NCBI GenBank assembly: GCA_021234155.1
Contig: JAJEKV010000002.1
Coordinates: 43,639,203-43,703,202 of the forward strand
Reading direction: 5' to 3'
DNA from: Isoetes taiwanensis
Lineage: Eukaryota > Streptophyta > Lycopodiopsida > Isoetales > Isoetaceae
Length of the DNA: 64,000 nt
Below the pieces are notes generated by a model that saw only the letters and a program-made list of their open reading frames with translations, was not told where the DNA came from and made no database searches. A program made the translations under genes and the position numbers. Each line of letters starts with the position of its first letter. Positions within the stretch are counted from its first letter, which is position 1. Shown piece by piece: positions 1 through 11,531 of the stretch.

Positions 1-1584
1 CCTACCACATTTTGTCAATGTGCCTAAGGATTTCTTGAAGAAGATTTCATACATCTGCATGTTGTTGGTGCTATGGTATTTAATGGAAAACTATCTTGCA
101 AGGCATTTTTGAATTATCCAAACATTCATGCTGATCCAAATCTCACTATCACAATATTGAATAAGCTTCTTTCCAATCTAGAACATATACCACCGGTTCA
201 GATCTTTGACTAGACAACACGACAAGGGAAAATAAGAATCAGCGTTGTTTGCTTATCGTGCTATGCTAGTAGAGAAACAAATCTTCAAGAAGGTGAATAT
301 TGGTTTCCCGCTTGTTGGTCATACACACGACCAAATTGATCGGATGTTCAAGATGGGTTCTCTAAACGTCTTGCTCGAAAAAAAGCTCTCACCTACCAGC
401 AATGATTGAGGTTATCCAAGATTCCTACAATCCTCGCCCGGACATCGAAGTTATTGGAAGAAACTTATGATTTCAAAGAATGGATTTTTCAAGAGATCAA
501 CTGGGGTCAGCGTGCTATTGAGCCCTTGAGAAACATTACATTTCAAACATCGGATCAAAATTTCACTTGTAGATGGCGGGGCCATCTTACAAGGAAAGAA
601 ATATGCCACATCTTTTGCGAAAGCAGCCGCCAGGTATTCAATTCATTCGCACCATCCCCAATACTAGTTCCATGCTCTCTCGGCAGAGCAAATGCCTCTA
701 AAAAGCTTGAAAGAAATCACAAAGAGTAAAAAGGAGGGAAGAGCATTTGACTCAAACAAATCATTGGATTTTATTGAGACAAGTATTGACCGTGCTCTAA
801 CCACTTTGGGGAGGCAGATGCTTTATGGTGGCCTCAGTTTTTTTTCAAAGAACGTGACATTTTGCAAGCTTCATTACAAGGTCGAAGACCGCCATACATT
901 CAACGGCCATCTAGGCAAACTCTCCCCGTGCAAGTTGATAATCAAGAGGAACATGTAGAGATATTGGCTAGCTCGGATGAAGATGACAGAGTCATGTACA
1001 CCGCCCCGCGCCTTACAAACACAACAAGTTGCTCGAGTATCCGGGTTCGATCTCGAGATTTGAAAAGGAATGCTCATAGTTGTCCCACCGGTGATAATGA
1101 TGAACTGGGAAGCCGTTCGCTAGCTAAAGTCTTGGAGGTAACAAGAGAGGATGGAATTCCCACTCAATTAAAAGTGCAATGGATGAGAACAAATCTTTGC
1201 CGGTGCTTTTCGAGTGGGAGTTATACTTTGGAGATGGTAAAAACAGAGTGGGAAAGAGAGCAAAGTCCAAAGCAAGCAACTGGCCGTCATAGATCTAGCT
1301 GAAGTAAAGGTTCTTGCATATGACTTTGTTCGACCGCTAATAAGTTACGTATGGTCACTCAAACTTTAATAAGGTCGGCATGTGGATTAAACAAACAACC
1401 TAGAAAGGTGGCCAAAAAAGATGATGATGAGGACTCACTTGTAGACAGTGAGGAAGAAGATCGTTCGAGTACATCCAATTTTGAGAGTGAAGCTGAGGAT
1501 GAAGGCTCAAGTGATCAGGGATTAAATGAGTCGGAGGATGAGATGCATCCTGATCTTGCTGCAAAATGTAAGTTTGTCCGATGA
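1..1584 (+). pseudogene. GHTHxDID-domain (DUF7869-like) transposon gene, degenerate copy A
   Basis: Reading across frames gives a recognisable order: a broken D-N-T-x-x-x-x-K segment near 200-240, a helical stretch, then GHTHDQID encoded at 317-340, then a conserved piece containing YDFKEWI and EPLRNITFQ at 460-545. A long C-terminal part follows (692-958) and a very acidic tail rich in D, E and S (1351-1584). This is the pattern of the uncharacterised eukaryotic family I know as DUF7869, which is widespread in repetitive elements; its biochemical role is not established. At least three frame changes and stop codons interrupt it, so it is a decayed copy or one with consensus errors. The gene starts left of the window. 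A related copy lies at 52056-55207 on the other strand. No terminal repeats were found, so the element class is unknown. Confidence 0.6.
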
Positions 1585-2960
1585 CTCGAACATGTAAAGA
1601 ACAGAAAGTGCAGGTGATGATTGTCTGTCAAAATGTCCTATATTTTTGACAATTTTGTTCATAATTTTGTACAATTTTCACAACCATGAATATATCACTT
1701 CTTTGTCACTCTATTACCCTTGCTATTTTTTTTATTGCCCCTTTTTTGCTACACTTTATAAAAGTAATTATTTTTTGTTCTAGTTTAGGAGGATGAAAAT
1801 TGCTATTTAAAATTTTTGCATGAAAGTTATGTTCAATCAACCCCTCAAAAATGGTACCTAAATTACTTAAATTGTCACACCTGTCACAAAAAAATCTTAA
1901 AAATGGATTTTTTCAAGGGAATTTTAGGGAATCTTTCAAAGATTCCTTTTGAAGTGCGTTTCCAGCAAATAAGTGCGTTTCATTTTAAACTTTGTTTTAA
2001 TCTTCCGGGTCATGCTGACGCTTTATTAGGCCGTAACTGAGGAAGGAACGTGAAAAGGATAAAGGAAACTAAAGCGAGCAAGGATGCTGGAGGAGGACAG
2101 AGCAAACCAGTGCAACAAGGCAAGTCAAGGCAAATTAATAGGCCCAGCGTAATGTATGGGCAAGGCAGACCAAAGCGAATCGGATCTAAGCAAATCAATA
2201 GACAAGATCAAAGCAAATCAACAGGACCAAAACAAATCAATAAGAAAGCAGTGGACATGAATAGGAAAGCAAATCAATAGCAAAGCCCAACCTAATGTAC
2301 TGGAGAAGGTAACTGGAAACCAAAGCAAAGCCAACGAACTGCCAGATGCGAGAAGAGGAGTAGGTAGGCTGGACGAGCATGATACAGCCAGATCTGCAGA
2401 GAGCAGCCGGGTGCAAAAGGAGGGGCCGAAGAAGTTCGTTGCTGGGCAAGTCCGGCCTCCCTGTGGCCGAGCACAATATGTCTGTGGCGAAAATCCGTGG
2501 CCAGGGACCCGATGATGGGCTGGCTGAGTCTCCTCTGACGAATCGCCTCTTGACCAAGCCGCTTATGCTGTTAGCTGCATCCGATTCCTGGGTCTGGGTT
2601 CAAGGCCGTGGCTGCAAGGGCTGCTTGGATCTCTTACCATGAATCTAAACTGATACCGTGCTGTGGATCTCGTGGCTCGGTGGGGCTTCTGCCTGTTGCT
2701 TGTTCTATCCCCCTGGGCTAGCTACGTGATGGCGGCTATGGCGCAGGTGCTAGGCGGTGGAGAGGGAAGGAATGGCGCAATTGGCAATGGCTCTTTGTTC
2801 AGTGTTTTTCATACACACACACATAAAGTGCTCTATAGCGGACTACACAAATGTTTCGTGACTGTCTCTTGTTTGTTGTTTAATTTACGTTCCTCCTCTG
2901 CTATATCTCTCAATTTGTGATCTCATTTATAATCTAACATTTTGCATTTTAATGATGGGA
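1585..2960. other. Noncoding stretch without recognised gene
   Basis: AT-rich up to about 2040. From 2090 to 2290 there is an imperfect short repeat built on AAGCAAATCAATAG-like words. From 2400 to 2800 the composition is GC-richer, with open frames that show no familiar motif. I see no gene. Confidence 0.5.
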
Positions 2961-3170
2961 AATTCGATTTGTTTTTCCAGCTCAGTCAGAGGGACTTGCA
3001 TTGGAGAAAGCCATGTGTTCTTGAAGAACGACTTGTGGGAGACTCTAGGCGGGAAAAGAGAAGTAAGTTTAAGAAGTTTAAGGGGTGTTAAAGAGTTGAG
3101 AAAACTTGCTGCAGAATTGTATTTGATGGAGATTTGTAGTGCTGCATTGTAACAGATTAAGTGGCACTAT

Positions 3171-3889
3171 TGATCCCATCGATCCGAGACATCAGATCGC
3201 CATTCTAGAATGGGGCGAGCATGCATGTCTTGCATGCGGCGCATGCCCTTTCTGGTTGGGAGTTTGCTATTTTAGGCGCGGTTCGGCATCAACGTCTCAT
3301 CGGCGCTTCCTCTTCTCTCTCAGCAGTACCTTATTCTCTTTGAACCCACCCTCCCCCCCTTCTTTGTTTATTGTATTTGTCGCCTGGCACGCATGATCAG
3401 CCCCTCTATTTGAAGAGGTTTTTGTTTGTTGTTTCCAGGAAGGGGAGGGGCTTCTCCCTGCTTGGTTTGACTAATTTGGCGTTTCTTTCATGCTGTGGCA
3501 TGTCCTTTCTCGGCCTTGGCTCTTCTTTAGCCTTCATCCTGTGACCTTCGTCCTCGATTCCAGTTTGTTAAGGAAGTTCTCTGGTATTCGGGCAGTTTGT
3601 TGGTTTCATGCGAGCCCCATTCTAGAATCCCATCGATCCGAGACATCGGATCGCCATTCTAGAATGGGGCAAGCATGCATGTCTTGCATGCATGCATGCG
3701 GCGCATGCCCTTTCTGATTGGGAGTTCGCTATTTTATGCACGGTTCGGCATCAACGTCTCATCGGCTCTTCCTCTTCTCTCTCAGCAGTACCTTATTCTC
3801 TTTGAACCCACCCTCCCCCCCTTCTTTGTTTATTGTATTTGTCGCCTGGCACGTGTGATCAGCCCCTCTATTTGAAGAGGTTTTTGTTT
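3171..3889 (+). repeat. Direct duplication of about 255 bp inside the LTR-like repeat
   Basis: Positions 3171-3428 and 3629-3889 are near-identical direct copies, separated by about 200 bp. Both start at CCCATCGATCCGAGACATC and run through AGCATGCATG, the pyrimidine tract and GATCAGCCCCTCTATTTGAAG. A third short partial copy of the last motif lies at 3892-3935. The second copy carries an expanded GCATGCAT run. At its start 3620-3667 forms an inverted repeat (GCCCCATTCTAGAAT / ATTCTAGAATGGGGC) that encloses a smaller palindrome (CGATCCGA / TCGGATCG). Confidence 0.8.
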
Positions 3890-4059
3890 TTTGTCGCGTG
3901 GCACGCGTGATCAGCCCCTCCACTCTGGGAGGTTTGTTTTGTCTCGTTTTTTTGTGTTGGTGATGTGCAGGTACAGGTTGGCGAGCGGCATCTGTTTCGA
4001 CTTCTCCATTCGTGGGTTTTGGGAGCGATTTCTATGCCTTACGTTTGTCCAAGCCCCTT

Positions 4060-4136
4060 GCCGAAGGCTTATCACTAGGGTTTTTCCTCGAAAACCCGAA
4101 AGGGGGGGTTTTTTAATCCCGGTGATAAGCTTCGGC
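4060..4136 (+). other. Strong hairpin module, copy 1
   Basis: Left arm 4060-4075 (GCCGAAGGCTTATCAC) pairs with right arm 4122-4136 (GTGATAAGCTTCGGC) with one bulged G. The 46-nt interior contains CCC-GAAA-GGG at 4095-4104, a GNRA-type tetraloop hairpin, and an alternative GGGTTTT / AAAACCC pairing. The same interior recurs at 5235-5285 and, inverted, at 41191-41237 with different stem arms. Confidence 0.7.
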
Positions 4137-4310
4137 GCAGTACACTGACCAAACATCTATTAGCATTGTATTTTTTGGGGTCCAAATGATATAATTGGAT
4201 TTTCCCTTTATTTTTCGTGGGTAGTTCGCATGTGTGCGGCTACTCACTATCCACCATTGTAGAAAATCTGTTGAGATGAATGAGAAGCCTATCTATGGCG
4301 GTTTGTTGGT

Positions 4311-4675
4311 TTCATGCGAGCCCCATTCTTTGATTAAGAGAAATGTTATCTCTAAGACAAAGGTAAATATTGCAACATGCATTTTTTTTAGTTTGTCAAA
4401 GGCCTCAGTGCTAAGCTTAACTTCCCAATCTTGCTTATTTTAGACTTCTATGTGTTCCCAAATGATCATTATACAAAGGGAACGCCAAAACTGTTTTTAG
4501 ATTTTAAAAATTCGAATGTTGGCCGTTCCCGTTCCAAATTTTAGGTCTGCGTTCCCGTTCCCGTCCCGTTCCGGGTAAGTGTGCTTGAAGGGGCCATTTT
4601 TTTTTTTTTTTTTGAATTAATACAACCATTACATTCAACACTTTAAAATTAAATTCCCCCTAAAACCCCGTTTGG
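4311..4675. other. Noncoding stretch with a T-tract
   Basis: No gene seen. A run of T at about 4598-4613 followed by GAATTAATACAACC reads on the minus strand as an A-tail, as at the 3' end of a LINE inserted in minus orientation; there is no coding support. Confidence 0.35.
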
Positions 4676-4942
4676 TTTGGGTGCATATTCACACGGGGGT
4701 AAGTAGGGCAGTGAGAGCCTCTAAAATCATATAATACATATAAAATCAACAACATTTAGTACATTGCCTCAAACCTTATAGTATTTTGCAAACCTCGTTA
4801 TACAGTATATCAAAATTTGTACAAGAATACCCCACAAATGAGGATCGCTATCTATGGTCTAGATCAAGGAATATTGAGTAAATATGCCTATCTGACAGCT
4901 CTCGATGACCGGAGTCACCCCCCGTGTGAATATGCACCCAAA
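4676..4942. mobile_element. MITE with 25-bp terminal inverted repeats
   Basis: The ends TTTGGGTGCATATTCACACG (from 4676) and CGTGTGAATATGCACCCAAA (to 4942) are inverted copies over 25 bp with one mismatch. The 267-bp AT-rich interior has no coding capacity. A target duplication could not be fixed with certainty, so the superfamily is left open. Confidence 0.75.
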
Positions 4943-5219
4943 TATGGTTTGTAAGTGTTCAGACCTATGGCAAGACATAGTTGCCATGCTCAAGGCTCCA
5001 AAGGAGATTTATTTGTTTGTTTGTTTGTTTCTTAAAATAGTTCTAATTAATGCATTTTATATATAACTTGCAAGCATTAGATGTATCTTATATAGATGTA
5101 AGATACAAAGATGGTCGTGTTTGCTGATCTTTGTAAAATGCATGTCAATATAGAATTAAAACTCCTATATTAGGGTTCTCTTGTACTTGTGATTATGTAT
5201 ATAATTGTGCAGTATGTCA

Positions 5220-5305
5220 GCATCCTTATTGCTACTAAGGTTTTTCCCCCGAAAACCCTTCGGGGCGGGGGGTTTTTTTAATCCTGGTAGTAATACGCCT
5301 GCTGC
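5220..5305 (+). other. Hairpin module, copy 2 (UUCG version)
   Basis: The interior (AAGGTTTTTCC ... GAAAACCC ... GGGGTTTTTTTAATCC) matches the hairpin modules at 4060 and 41175. Here the inner loop is CCC-TTCG-GGG (5256-5265), a UNCG-type tetraloop, in place of GAAA. The outer arms (TTATTGCTAC / GTAGTAATA) are different again and pair more weakly. Confidence 0.55.
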
Positions 5306-5325
5306 TCTCTCTTTGTACTTGGGTC

Positions 5326-5395
5326 CCATAGGCCAGTTGGTCTCCGTGGACGATAAAATCATATTCTATTCTATTCTATTCTTTATTGTTTCCAT
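5326..5395 (+). mobile_element. 3' tail of a non-LTR retroposon with TATTC repeats
   Basis: The words CATAGGCCAGTTGG, CTCCGTGGACG and TAAAAT followed by a short tandem TATTC tail recur at 36508-36560, where the tail is CTTCC repeats. A conserved 3' end followed by variable short repeats is usual for some LINEs and their SINE partners. The body of the element is not recognisable here. Confidence 0.45.
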
Positions 5396-5584
5396 ATGAT
5401 TCCTTATCTGTTTATCTTTATTCTAATACTGGCAAATCACTATATTCTTACAGTTGTTTTCTAAACCTCTACATTGTTTATTTTTTGGCACTTACGTACT
5501 TATATAAACAACCTCTATAGTGTTTATTTCTTAACACTTACATACTTACATAAATAGGCTACTTTGTTATCAATTCCTACACAA
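5396..5584. other. AT-rich spacer
   Basis: AT-rich sequence between the retroposon tail and the first recognisable reverse transcriptase codons. Nothing else seen. Confidence 0.4.
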
Positions 5585-7549
5585 TTCCTACTTTGTTCTT
5601 CACCTTTTAGTGCTCCTGTCTTGTTGGTTAAGAAAAAAGATAATTCCTGGTGCATGTGTATAGACTATCACGCTTTGAAAAAGATAACTATAAAAAATAA
5701 GTTTCCTATATCATAGGCGGATGATTTGTTTGATCAACTCCAAGGTGCCATAGTTTTTAGCCGTCTTGATCTTAAGTCAGGGTATTGGCAACTTAATGTT
5801 GCGCCTGAAGATGTACATAAGACTGCATTTCGGACAACCTTTGGATATTATGAGTTTTTAGTCATGCCATTTGGACTTACAAATGTGCCAGCTTCTTTTG
5901 CAAGGCTAATGGGGCGAATATTTGAAGATGTGCATGGCGCATATATTGTCATTTTCTTTGGTGACATATATTAGTTTTAGTAAGTCCGAGGAAGACCATT
6001 ACTTGCATTTACGAGAGATTTTTCGTCGGTTAAGGAGTGAGTCTATTGCTCTTAATCCTAAGAAAAGTATCGTTTTCCAATCAAAAATTGAATATTTGGG
6101 TCATATTGTTTGCGCTGATGGTCTTAAAGTGGATCCCAGTAAGGTACAAGCATGTGGATTGGCCAATACCTACTTCGGTTGCTGCATTATGTTCCTTTTT
6201 GGGCTTGTGCAGTTATTATAGGAAGTTTGTACAGAATTTTGCTCGTTTAGCTTCAAATCTATATTTGTTGCTATGAAAAGATGTTCCTTTCCAATGGAAT
6301 CATAATCATCACTTCGCTTTCCAAGTTTTAAAGGATGCCATGGTTAATCCTCCTGTTCTGCATTTGCCAAAGTTTGGACTACCTTACTTGTTATGTGTTG
6401 ATGCAAGTGGTATGGCTTTGGGGGCACAATTTTGATGCAGGATGGTCATCCTATTGCTTATGAAATTCGGAAGTCTTCTGACACGGAAAGTAAATATATA
6501 GTGTTTATGACTGGCTGTCATTCATGCTTTGAAAGTGCAGTGACACTATCTTTTAGAGTCAATGGTTTATATTTTGACTGACCACCAAAGCATTGGGCAC
6601 ATTGTTTCGCAGAAAACATTATCAGAAAGGCCATTGAAATGGGTTGCTTTTATGCAGCAATATGATTTCTTGGTAGACTATCGTCCTGGAAAAGAGAATG
6701 TCATGGCGGATGCTTTAAGTAGGCGTTATGCAGTTTGTTCTCTTTCTATAGCACAATCCAACCATTTGGAGGAAATGAAGCCGTTGTATGCCACTGACCA
6801 TGATTATAAGGATATTTGGTTATTGGCTCACAGTGGCAATGCATATGGATATAAGATCGTTAATGGGTTCTTATATAAAGGTCCAACGCTATGCATTGTT
6901 CATGGCATGGGGACGACTTTAGCAAAGCTTGACCCATACTTTATTTGGCCTGGATTGCGGAGAGATATCTTGGTTCCCGTGCCAATGGATAAAAAAAGCG
7001 AACAAGAAACCTCATGGTGTTCCTTTATCCTTGCCTATTCCAGAAGCGAAGTGAAAGCAAATCACTATGTATTTCATTGTTGGTTGATCAACTAAACATG
7101 CACTGTCATTTGGACAATTGTTGATTGTTTAACTAAACATGCACATGTTATTCCCTGTTTGGTGTTTATTAAAGAAATATTTAAGCTATGGGTGTTGCCT
7201 AAGGATACAAGTAAATTCTGCAAGGCATTATTTATGCAATTGGGAACTGACACTGCATTTCCCCAAGAAAATGATGGACAACTTGAGGTGGTGAACAAAG
7301 TTACTTGTTCCATCTTAAGAGGCTTTGTCAATGAACATCAAGAACGTAGCAAGCGTAATTACCTACGGCTAAATTTGTATACAACAACACATATCGGTCT
7401 ACCATAAAGATGACCCTTTTTTAGGCAGTCTATGGTCAGCCTATACGGGAGCCACTCTTTCGAGTGTGTGAGGATGTTCCTGCTGCTGATAATTTGGTTA
7501 TTGAGCATAAGAATCTTATAGACTTGCTTCAGGCTCGTATTCGAGATGC
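5585..7549 (+). pseudogene. Ty3/gypsy chromovirus pol, 5' part, decayed and interrupted
   Basis: The reverse transcriptase starts near 5595 (PVLLVKKKD) and continues with [11 protein letters not shown] and [16 protein letters not shown]. The catalytic Y-x-D-D box reads F-F-G-D, followed by a frame change at about 5970. A connecting segment with YLGHIVC follows. RNase H is broken at 6400-6560 and then shows LTDHQSI and DYRPGKENVMADALSR (to 6730). Integrase remains include a zinc-binding region and ENDGQLEVVNK (7265-7300); the core between them is largely deleted. The reading LQARIRDA is cut at 7549 by a CACTA-like insertion and resumes at 26493. The 5' LTR and gag are absent, so the copy is also 5' truncated. 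It is inactive. Confidence 0.9.
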
Positions 7550-7580
7550 CACACTCACCCCAGTTTTTGGTCCACTGTTG
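7550..7580 (+). repeat. Left terminal inverted repeat of the CACTA-like element
   Basis: CACACTCACCCC followed by AGTTTTTGGTCCACTGTTG. It pairs with 26462-26492 with three mismatches and is preceded by the target duplication TGC. Confidence 0.88.
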
Positions 7581-7589
7581 AAAACATCA

Positions 7590-8260
7590 GTTTTGGTAGG
7601 TCTACATGTCCTGTTTTCAAAGAATCCTAGATGTGGATTTGTGGAGGTATGGTTTTGTTCGATAATGGTGTTCTTTTTTCAGTGGACTAAAACATCCACT
7701 GTTGTTTTGTAGTTTCTTCTATTGTGACATGTCATTTTATAATACAATCCACTGTAGGAAAGAATACTTGAATTTCTACATGTCTAATAATTCTATTGTC
7801 ACATGTCTTTATAGATGTAGGAAAGAATATTTGATTCTCTACATGTCCTATACTTCCACTCACATGTCTTTATAGTAGTAGGACAGAGTACTTTATTTGC
7901 TAAGGCATTGTAGGAAAGAATACATGAATTACGACATGTGTAATACTTCTATTGTCACATGTCTTTATAGAAGTAGGAAAGAATACTTGATTCTCTACAT
8001 GTCCTATGATTCCATATCACATGTCTTTATAGTAGTAGGACAGAGTACTTTATTTGCTAAGGCATTGTAGGAAAGAATACATGAATTACGACATGTGTAA
8101 TACTTCTATTGTCACATGTCTTTATAGAAGTAGGAAAGAATACTTGATTTCTACATGTCCTATCCTTCCATATCACGCGGGTCTTTATAGTGGTAGGACG
8201 AGTACTTGATTTCTTACATGTGATGCGTGCGCGATCACATGTCCTTATACTAGTATTCCA
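7590..8260 (+). repeat. Left subterminal repeats with ACATGTC motifs
   Basis: Words such as TAGGAAAGAATACTTGA, CTACATGTCCTA and TCACATGTCTTTATAG recur many times. A larger unit of about 157 bp is repeated in tandem at 7912-8068 and 8069-8215. Arrays of short motifs near the ends are typical of CACTA elements, where the accessory protein binds; ACATGTC is the likeliest motif here, and similar words occur near the right end (25960-26010). Confidence 0.7.
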
Positions 8261-8520
8261 TGTAAGACAAGTTACTTCAACTACTTCAATTACTTAACAC
8301 CAACAAAACCATCAAGAATTTGATATGTATTCCTTGAGGGGGTGCAGGACCGCTGCAAAAATGCAATATCTCATCTATTGTCCCTTTACCCCTCATGCTT
8401 ATAGAAAACTAGAGTGCAAAGGCATTATGAAGATCCCAAAATTGAATTGAACTGAATTTAACTTTAACATCCATGGGAACCAACAAGTCTATCAGATCCT
8501 GTGTGTGTGTGTGTGTGTGT
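8261..8520. other. Spacer ending in a GT microsatellite
   Basis: No gene seen. A (GT)n run at about 8500-8522 marks the junction with the first tandem duplication unit. Confidence 0.5.
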
Positions 8521-10580
8521 GTAATTTCATATCATATGACATGAGAGAAAGCCACTTAAATTCATAAGCTCATCATGGAACAAGTGCATCATTTGGAGTC
8601 ATACCATAAAGTTGCATGAAATAATTTCCATTAAGCAGTTCAACAAATATGTTTGCAGCATGGTTAAACTCAGCAAGTTCATAAGTGCAAGTTTATAAAT
8701 GTTTACAAGAAGGATCTCACCACGTCCTTAAATTTCAAAGAAGGATATCACCACATCCTTAAATTTCAAAACACGTATCTACATTTTTGCTCAAGGGTAG
8801 AGGCGTGGTACTGCAGAACCATCCGGGAGCTTAAGTTAGTATAAGAATAGTAACTAGACACGGGAACTGCAGGTGTCATAGCCACCACCCAGTTGTTATC
8901 CATGTCAAAGCTAAAATATAGATATGAGCATAAAGGAAACTTTAAGAATGAAAGTATCATTAATTTTGGAACATATTTTTCATAAATCACTCTCTTGAAA
9001 GTTTTCAAAAACTGTACCATCCAACTCTGCTTTCTTGCAATACGATGTCTCATCCTAATGTGTCTTTCATTAGGCGTATTCCCTTATGACACATTTCTAC
9101 TACTTGCATTTTGAAATTTAGCATCCTTATGTGTATTTCACAAGGTTTCTGCTAATACTAATACTGATGTGGTAAAGAATATATTATGAAGCAAGGCCTA
9201 CAATAACAGTCAAGCAGAATGAAAAAGATCAAAAGAAACCAGCAAAATTAAGACCCAAGAATGCAAAAAGGTGCAAGGCAACTACTGGCAGAAGCAAGAA
9301 AGCAAACACAACATAAAAAAAAAGGACGAGACTTGCACATGCATAAGTCTTAAGATCTGGAGAAATTACAACAGCCATAGGTAGGTTATGAAGATCATGA
9401 ATATAACAAGGGAAGTAGTAGCAAAAGCAAGAAATAAACACAACAAAACAAGACAAGTTTGTAATAAAGCAAAATGTTAAAAAAATTCAGCAAAAGAAAG
9501 TCAAAAGGAGAATGGAACAAGATGTACCATGTTCAGACAAAATTAGAGAGAGCAAACATTAACCCAAGCAGAAATGCAGAGCAGAAAAAATATTTAAGCA
9601 AAGAAGAGGTGGTAGCAACTAAGCTGCAAGAGGCAGGTTACAGCAGAGCAGAAAATGCCATGCAATAGAACAAGTTAGAGATAAAGAAGGAATAAAAAGG
9701 AGCACTACTAGCTGGCAAACTATGAAAATAAACCAGAAAGATAGGGTATCTTCTTGTTGAAGGTTCACATATTGAATAAAAAACTAGGGAACATGCTTTG
9801 AGCTTAACAGAATGCAAAATGAGAGGAAATAAGAAATGCAAAAGGCAAGGAATGAGAAAGCAAAATTGAACTTAGCAATGTAACAAGGAAGAAGAGAGTC
9901 GATGCAAACAAAATGCAAAACTAGAAACCAAAACGTACCTTAGAATCGTCCACTATGGAAAAACGAACTTGTCGAAGACAATAGAATATTAAGCAAATAG
10001 CCACACAAATGCAAAGACTCCCGGAACGTCAGCACCACCAAGTTGGAATCACCCTCCGAAGAAAGCAAAAATATAAAGAAAAGTGGTAACGAAAAGAAGT
10101 GGAAGGAAGATATGCACGTCTAACAGAAAATCAGAAAATCATGAAAGGGACAAACAAATTGAATTTATTAAAACTAGTCATTCCTTAAACAAATAAAACG
10201 AAATGAAAAGGACAAACATAAAAGCTAAAGACCTTAACACAATAAAGTCAAAAGTTAAAAAAGCAACTCACAAAGATAGCAAGCTAAGTTTGGACTACAA
10301 ATAAATGACATAAAGACCTTATCTTGCCCATACATCACAAAGTAAAAAGTAAAGAAGGCAACTCACAAAGATAGCAAACAAAGGTTGGACTAAAAAAATG
10401 ACGTAAATGCTCCAACAATTAAGGGATAAGGGGAAAAAATTAAGAAGTCCCACATGAAAAAGAATAAGTTAATTTGGCCAACATAGAACCAGGCCAAACC
10501 ACATCTCTAGCCACTAAAGAATTTGTGGCAGTTGGATTGAGAAAGAGAGCGAGAGAGAGAGATAGAAAGAGAAAGAGAAA

Positions 10581-10615
<35 letters not shown>
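8521..10615. repeat. Tandem duplication, unit 1 (about 2.07 kb)
   Basis: It is nearly identical to 11532-13623 and its first part is repeated again from 13624. Units begin at AATTTCATATCATATGACATGAG directly after a GT run and end in another GT run, so unequal exchange at the microsatellite is a likely cause. The unit is A-rich on the plus strand. Differences from unit 2 cluster at CAG/CTG/CCWGG sites. Confidence 0.9.
8811..8910 (-). pseudogene. Captured exon-like segment, copy 1
   Basis: On the minus strand a TATTTTAG acceptor precedes a frame encoding FDMDNNWVVAMTPAVP and SSYYSYTNLSS. The donor side is damaged here (TACTGCAGAACC against TACCTGCAGACC in the other copies). It is repeated at 11823-11921 and 13913-14011 with the reading largely conserved. 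I do not recognise the protein. Confidence 0.4.
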
Positions 10616-10617
<2 letters not shown>

Positions 10618-10643
10618 ACCCACCATCCAACCCACAGCACTAT

Positions 10644-10731
10644 GCACACTATACCATAGTAAAATGATCATATGATTGATCATATTTAACTTGGGAGACA
10701 GCACTGCCACCTCCCATAGGGTATAGTGTGC
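10644..10731. repeat. Short inverted repeat
   Basis: GCACACTATACC (10644-10655) and GGTATAGTGTGC (10720-10731) are exact inverted copies in the spacer between duplication units 1 and 2. Confidence 0.6.
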
Positions 10732-10827
10732 AGGCTGCTCACCAAGTACAGCTCTAGTTTATTCCATCGTGTAAAAACTAGAGCATTTTTAATTGCCCAT
10801 GTAAGAGCCAAATTTCAGCATTATTAG

Positions 10828-11397
10828 TTATGTGAACACATAAATTGTGTTCTGTTCTGTTATATACTTTTGGTCCTTCTTAACATAGTCGAAATGACTT
10901 GTGAAAACCATGCCAAACGAACTTTGTTTTGGATGAAAGAAAGTTGGAAATGAAGCACCCATTTCAATGATCCAGAATAGAGACACTAAGGACATAAAGG
11001 AAGGGTTATGTATCCCTTCCACATTTGCCCGCGGCAGGGCCAATGTAAACTTATTTATGGTGCCTAGGCATTCTTTTATCTGGTCATAGTCTTTTCTCAA
11101 AATGGTTGCAAGCTGGCTCCTGAAGAGCATCAGTTTATCCATTGGGTTCCTATTTCCAAATACTTCTAGCCACATAGCAATATCAAAATTGGCTAGGATG
11201 GACTCACCATCATTTTGAACAGCTTGTTCATGCCTGATGAGGAATTCATGAAACTCCCTTTCTTCGATCTGACAGAGCAGGGCTTGGGCTAAAGGTGAAG
11301 GTGCTGGCATTTCTTCAAGATATCCAAGCTCCAAAAGTTCTGTAGCCCAATGTAGCCCAATTCTGACTTGCTTCATTTCGTGCCATCTGTTCCACAT
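10828..11397 (-). pseudogene. Captured unknown gene fragment, 189-codon open frame
   Basis: The frame is long for this AT-rich region and has a natural amino-acid mix, with pieces such as LHWATELLELGYLEEMP, EFLIRHEQAVQNDGES and NFDIAMWLEVFGNRNP. A splice-like CAG lies a few codons inside its start. I do not recognise the family. It lies on the same strand as the small exon-like copies at 8811, 11823 and 13913, so all may come from one captured host gene. Lying inside a non-autonomous CACTA-like element and lacking flanking exons, it is probably not functional. The C-terminal third looks less protein-like and may be intron or read-through. Confidence 0.45.
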
Positions 11398-11531
11398 CCA
11401 GAATTTTCATTTAGTAAATGGAAAAATATGCTATGTGAACGTATGTTCCATCACAGTACTTGTATTTGATGAGACTATGAATTTAGCACTCCAACTAAGA
11501 AGTGCAGGGCGGGTGACTATGCACGGTGTGT

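Larger units (their letters stand above)
3150..4310 (+). mobile_element. LTR-like repeat family, copy 1 (internally duplicated)
   Basis: This region matches in inverse orientation the 1024-bp insertion at 40636-41659. Shared landmarks in order are a GATCGATCCGA start region, GAGCATGCATG words, a pyrimidine-rich stretch, the hairpin at 4060-4136, the words ACCAAACATCTAT and TTGGGGTCCA, and an end near GATGAATGAGAAGCC. No protein is encoded. A TATA-like site in the sister copy and the hairpin before the end suggest a long terminal repeat or a noncoding retroelement, but TG..CA ends are not evident. The first part is duplicated (separate entry). Confidence 0.5.

Noticed and set aside
5726-7095. 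Endogenous plant pararetrovirus
   Set aside because: The order reverse transcriptase - RNase H - integrase - chromodomain remnant is that of Ty3/gypsy chromoviruses; integrase is absent from most pararetroviruses, and no movement protein is seen.
10440-10710. Frames with HTHTHT or VCVCVC runs
   Set aside because: Microsatellite translations only.
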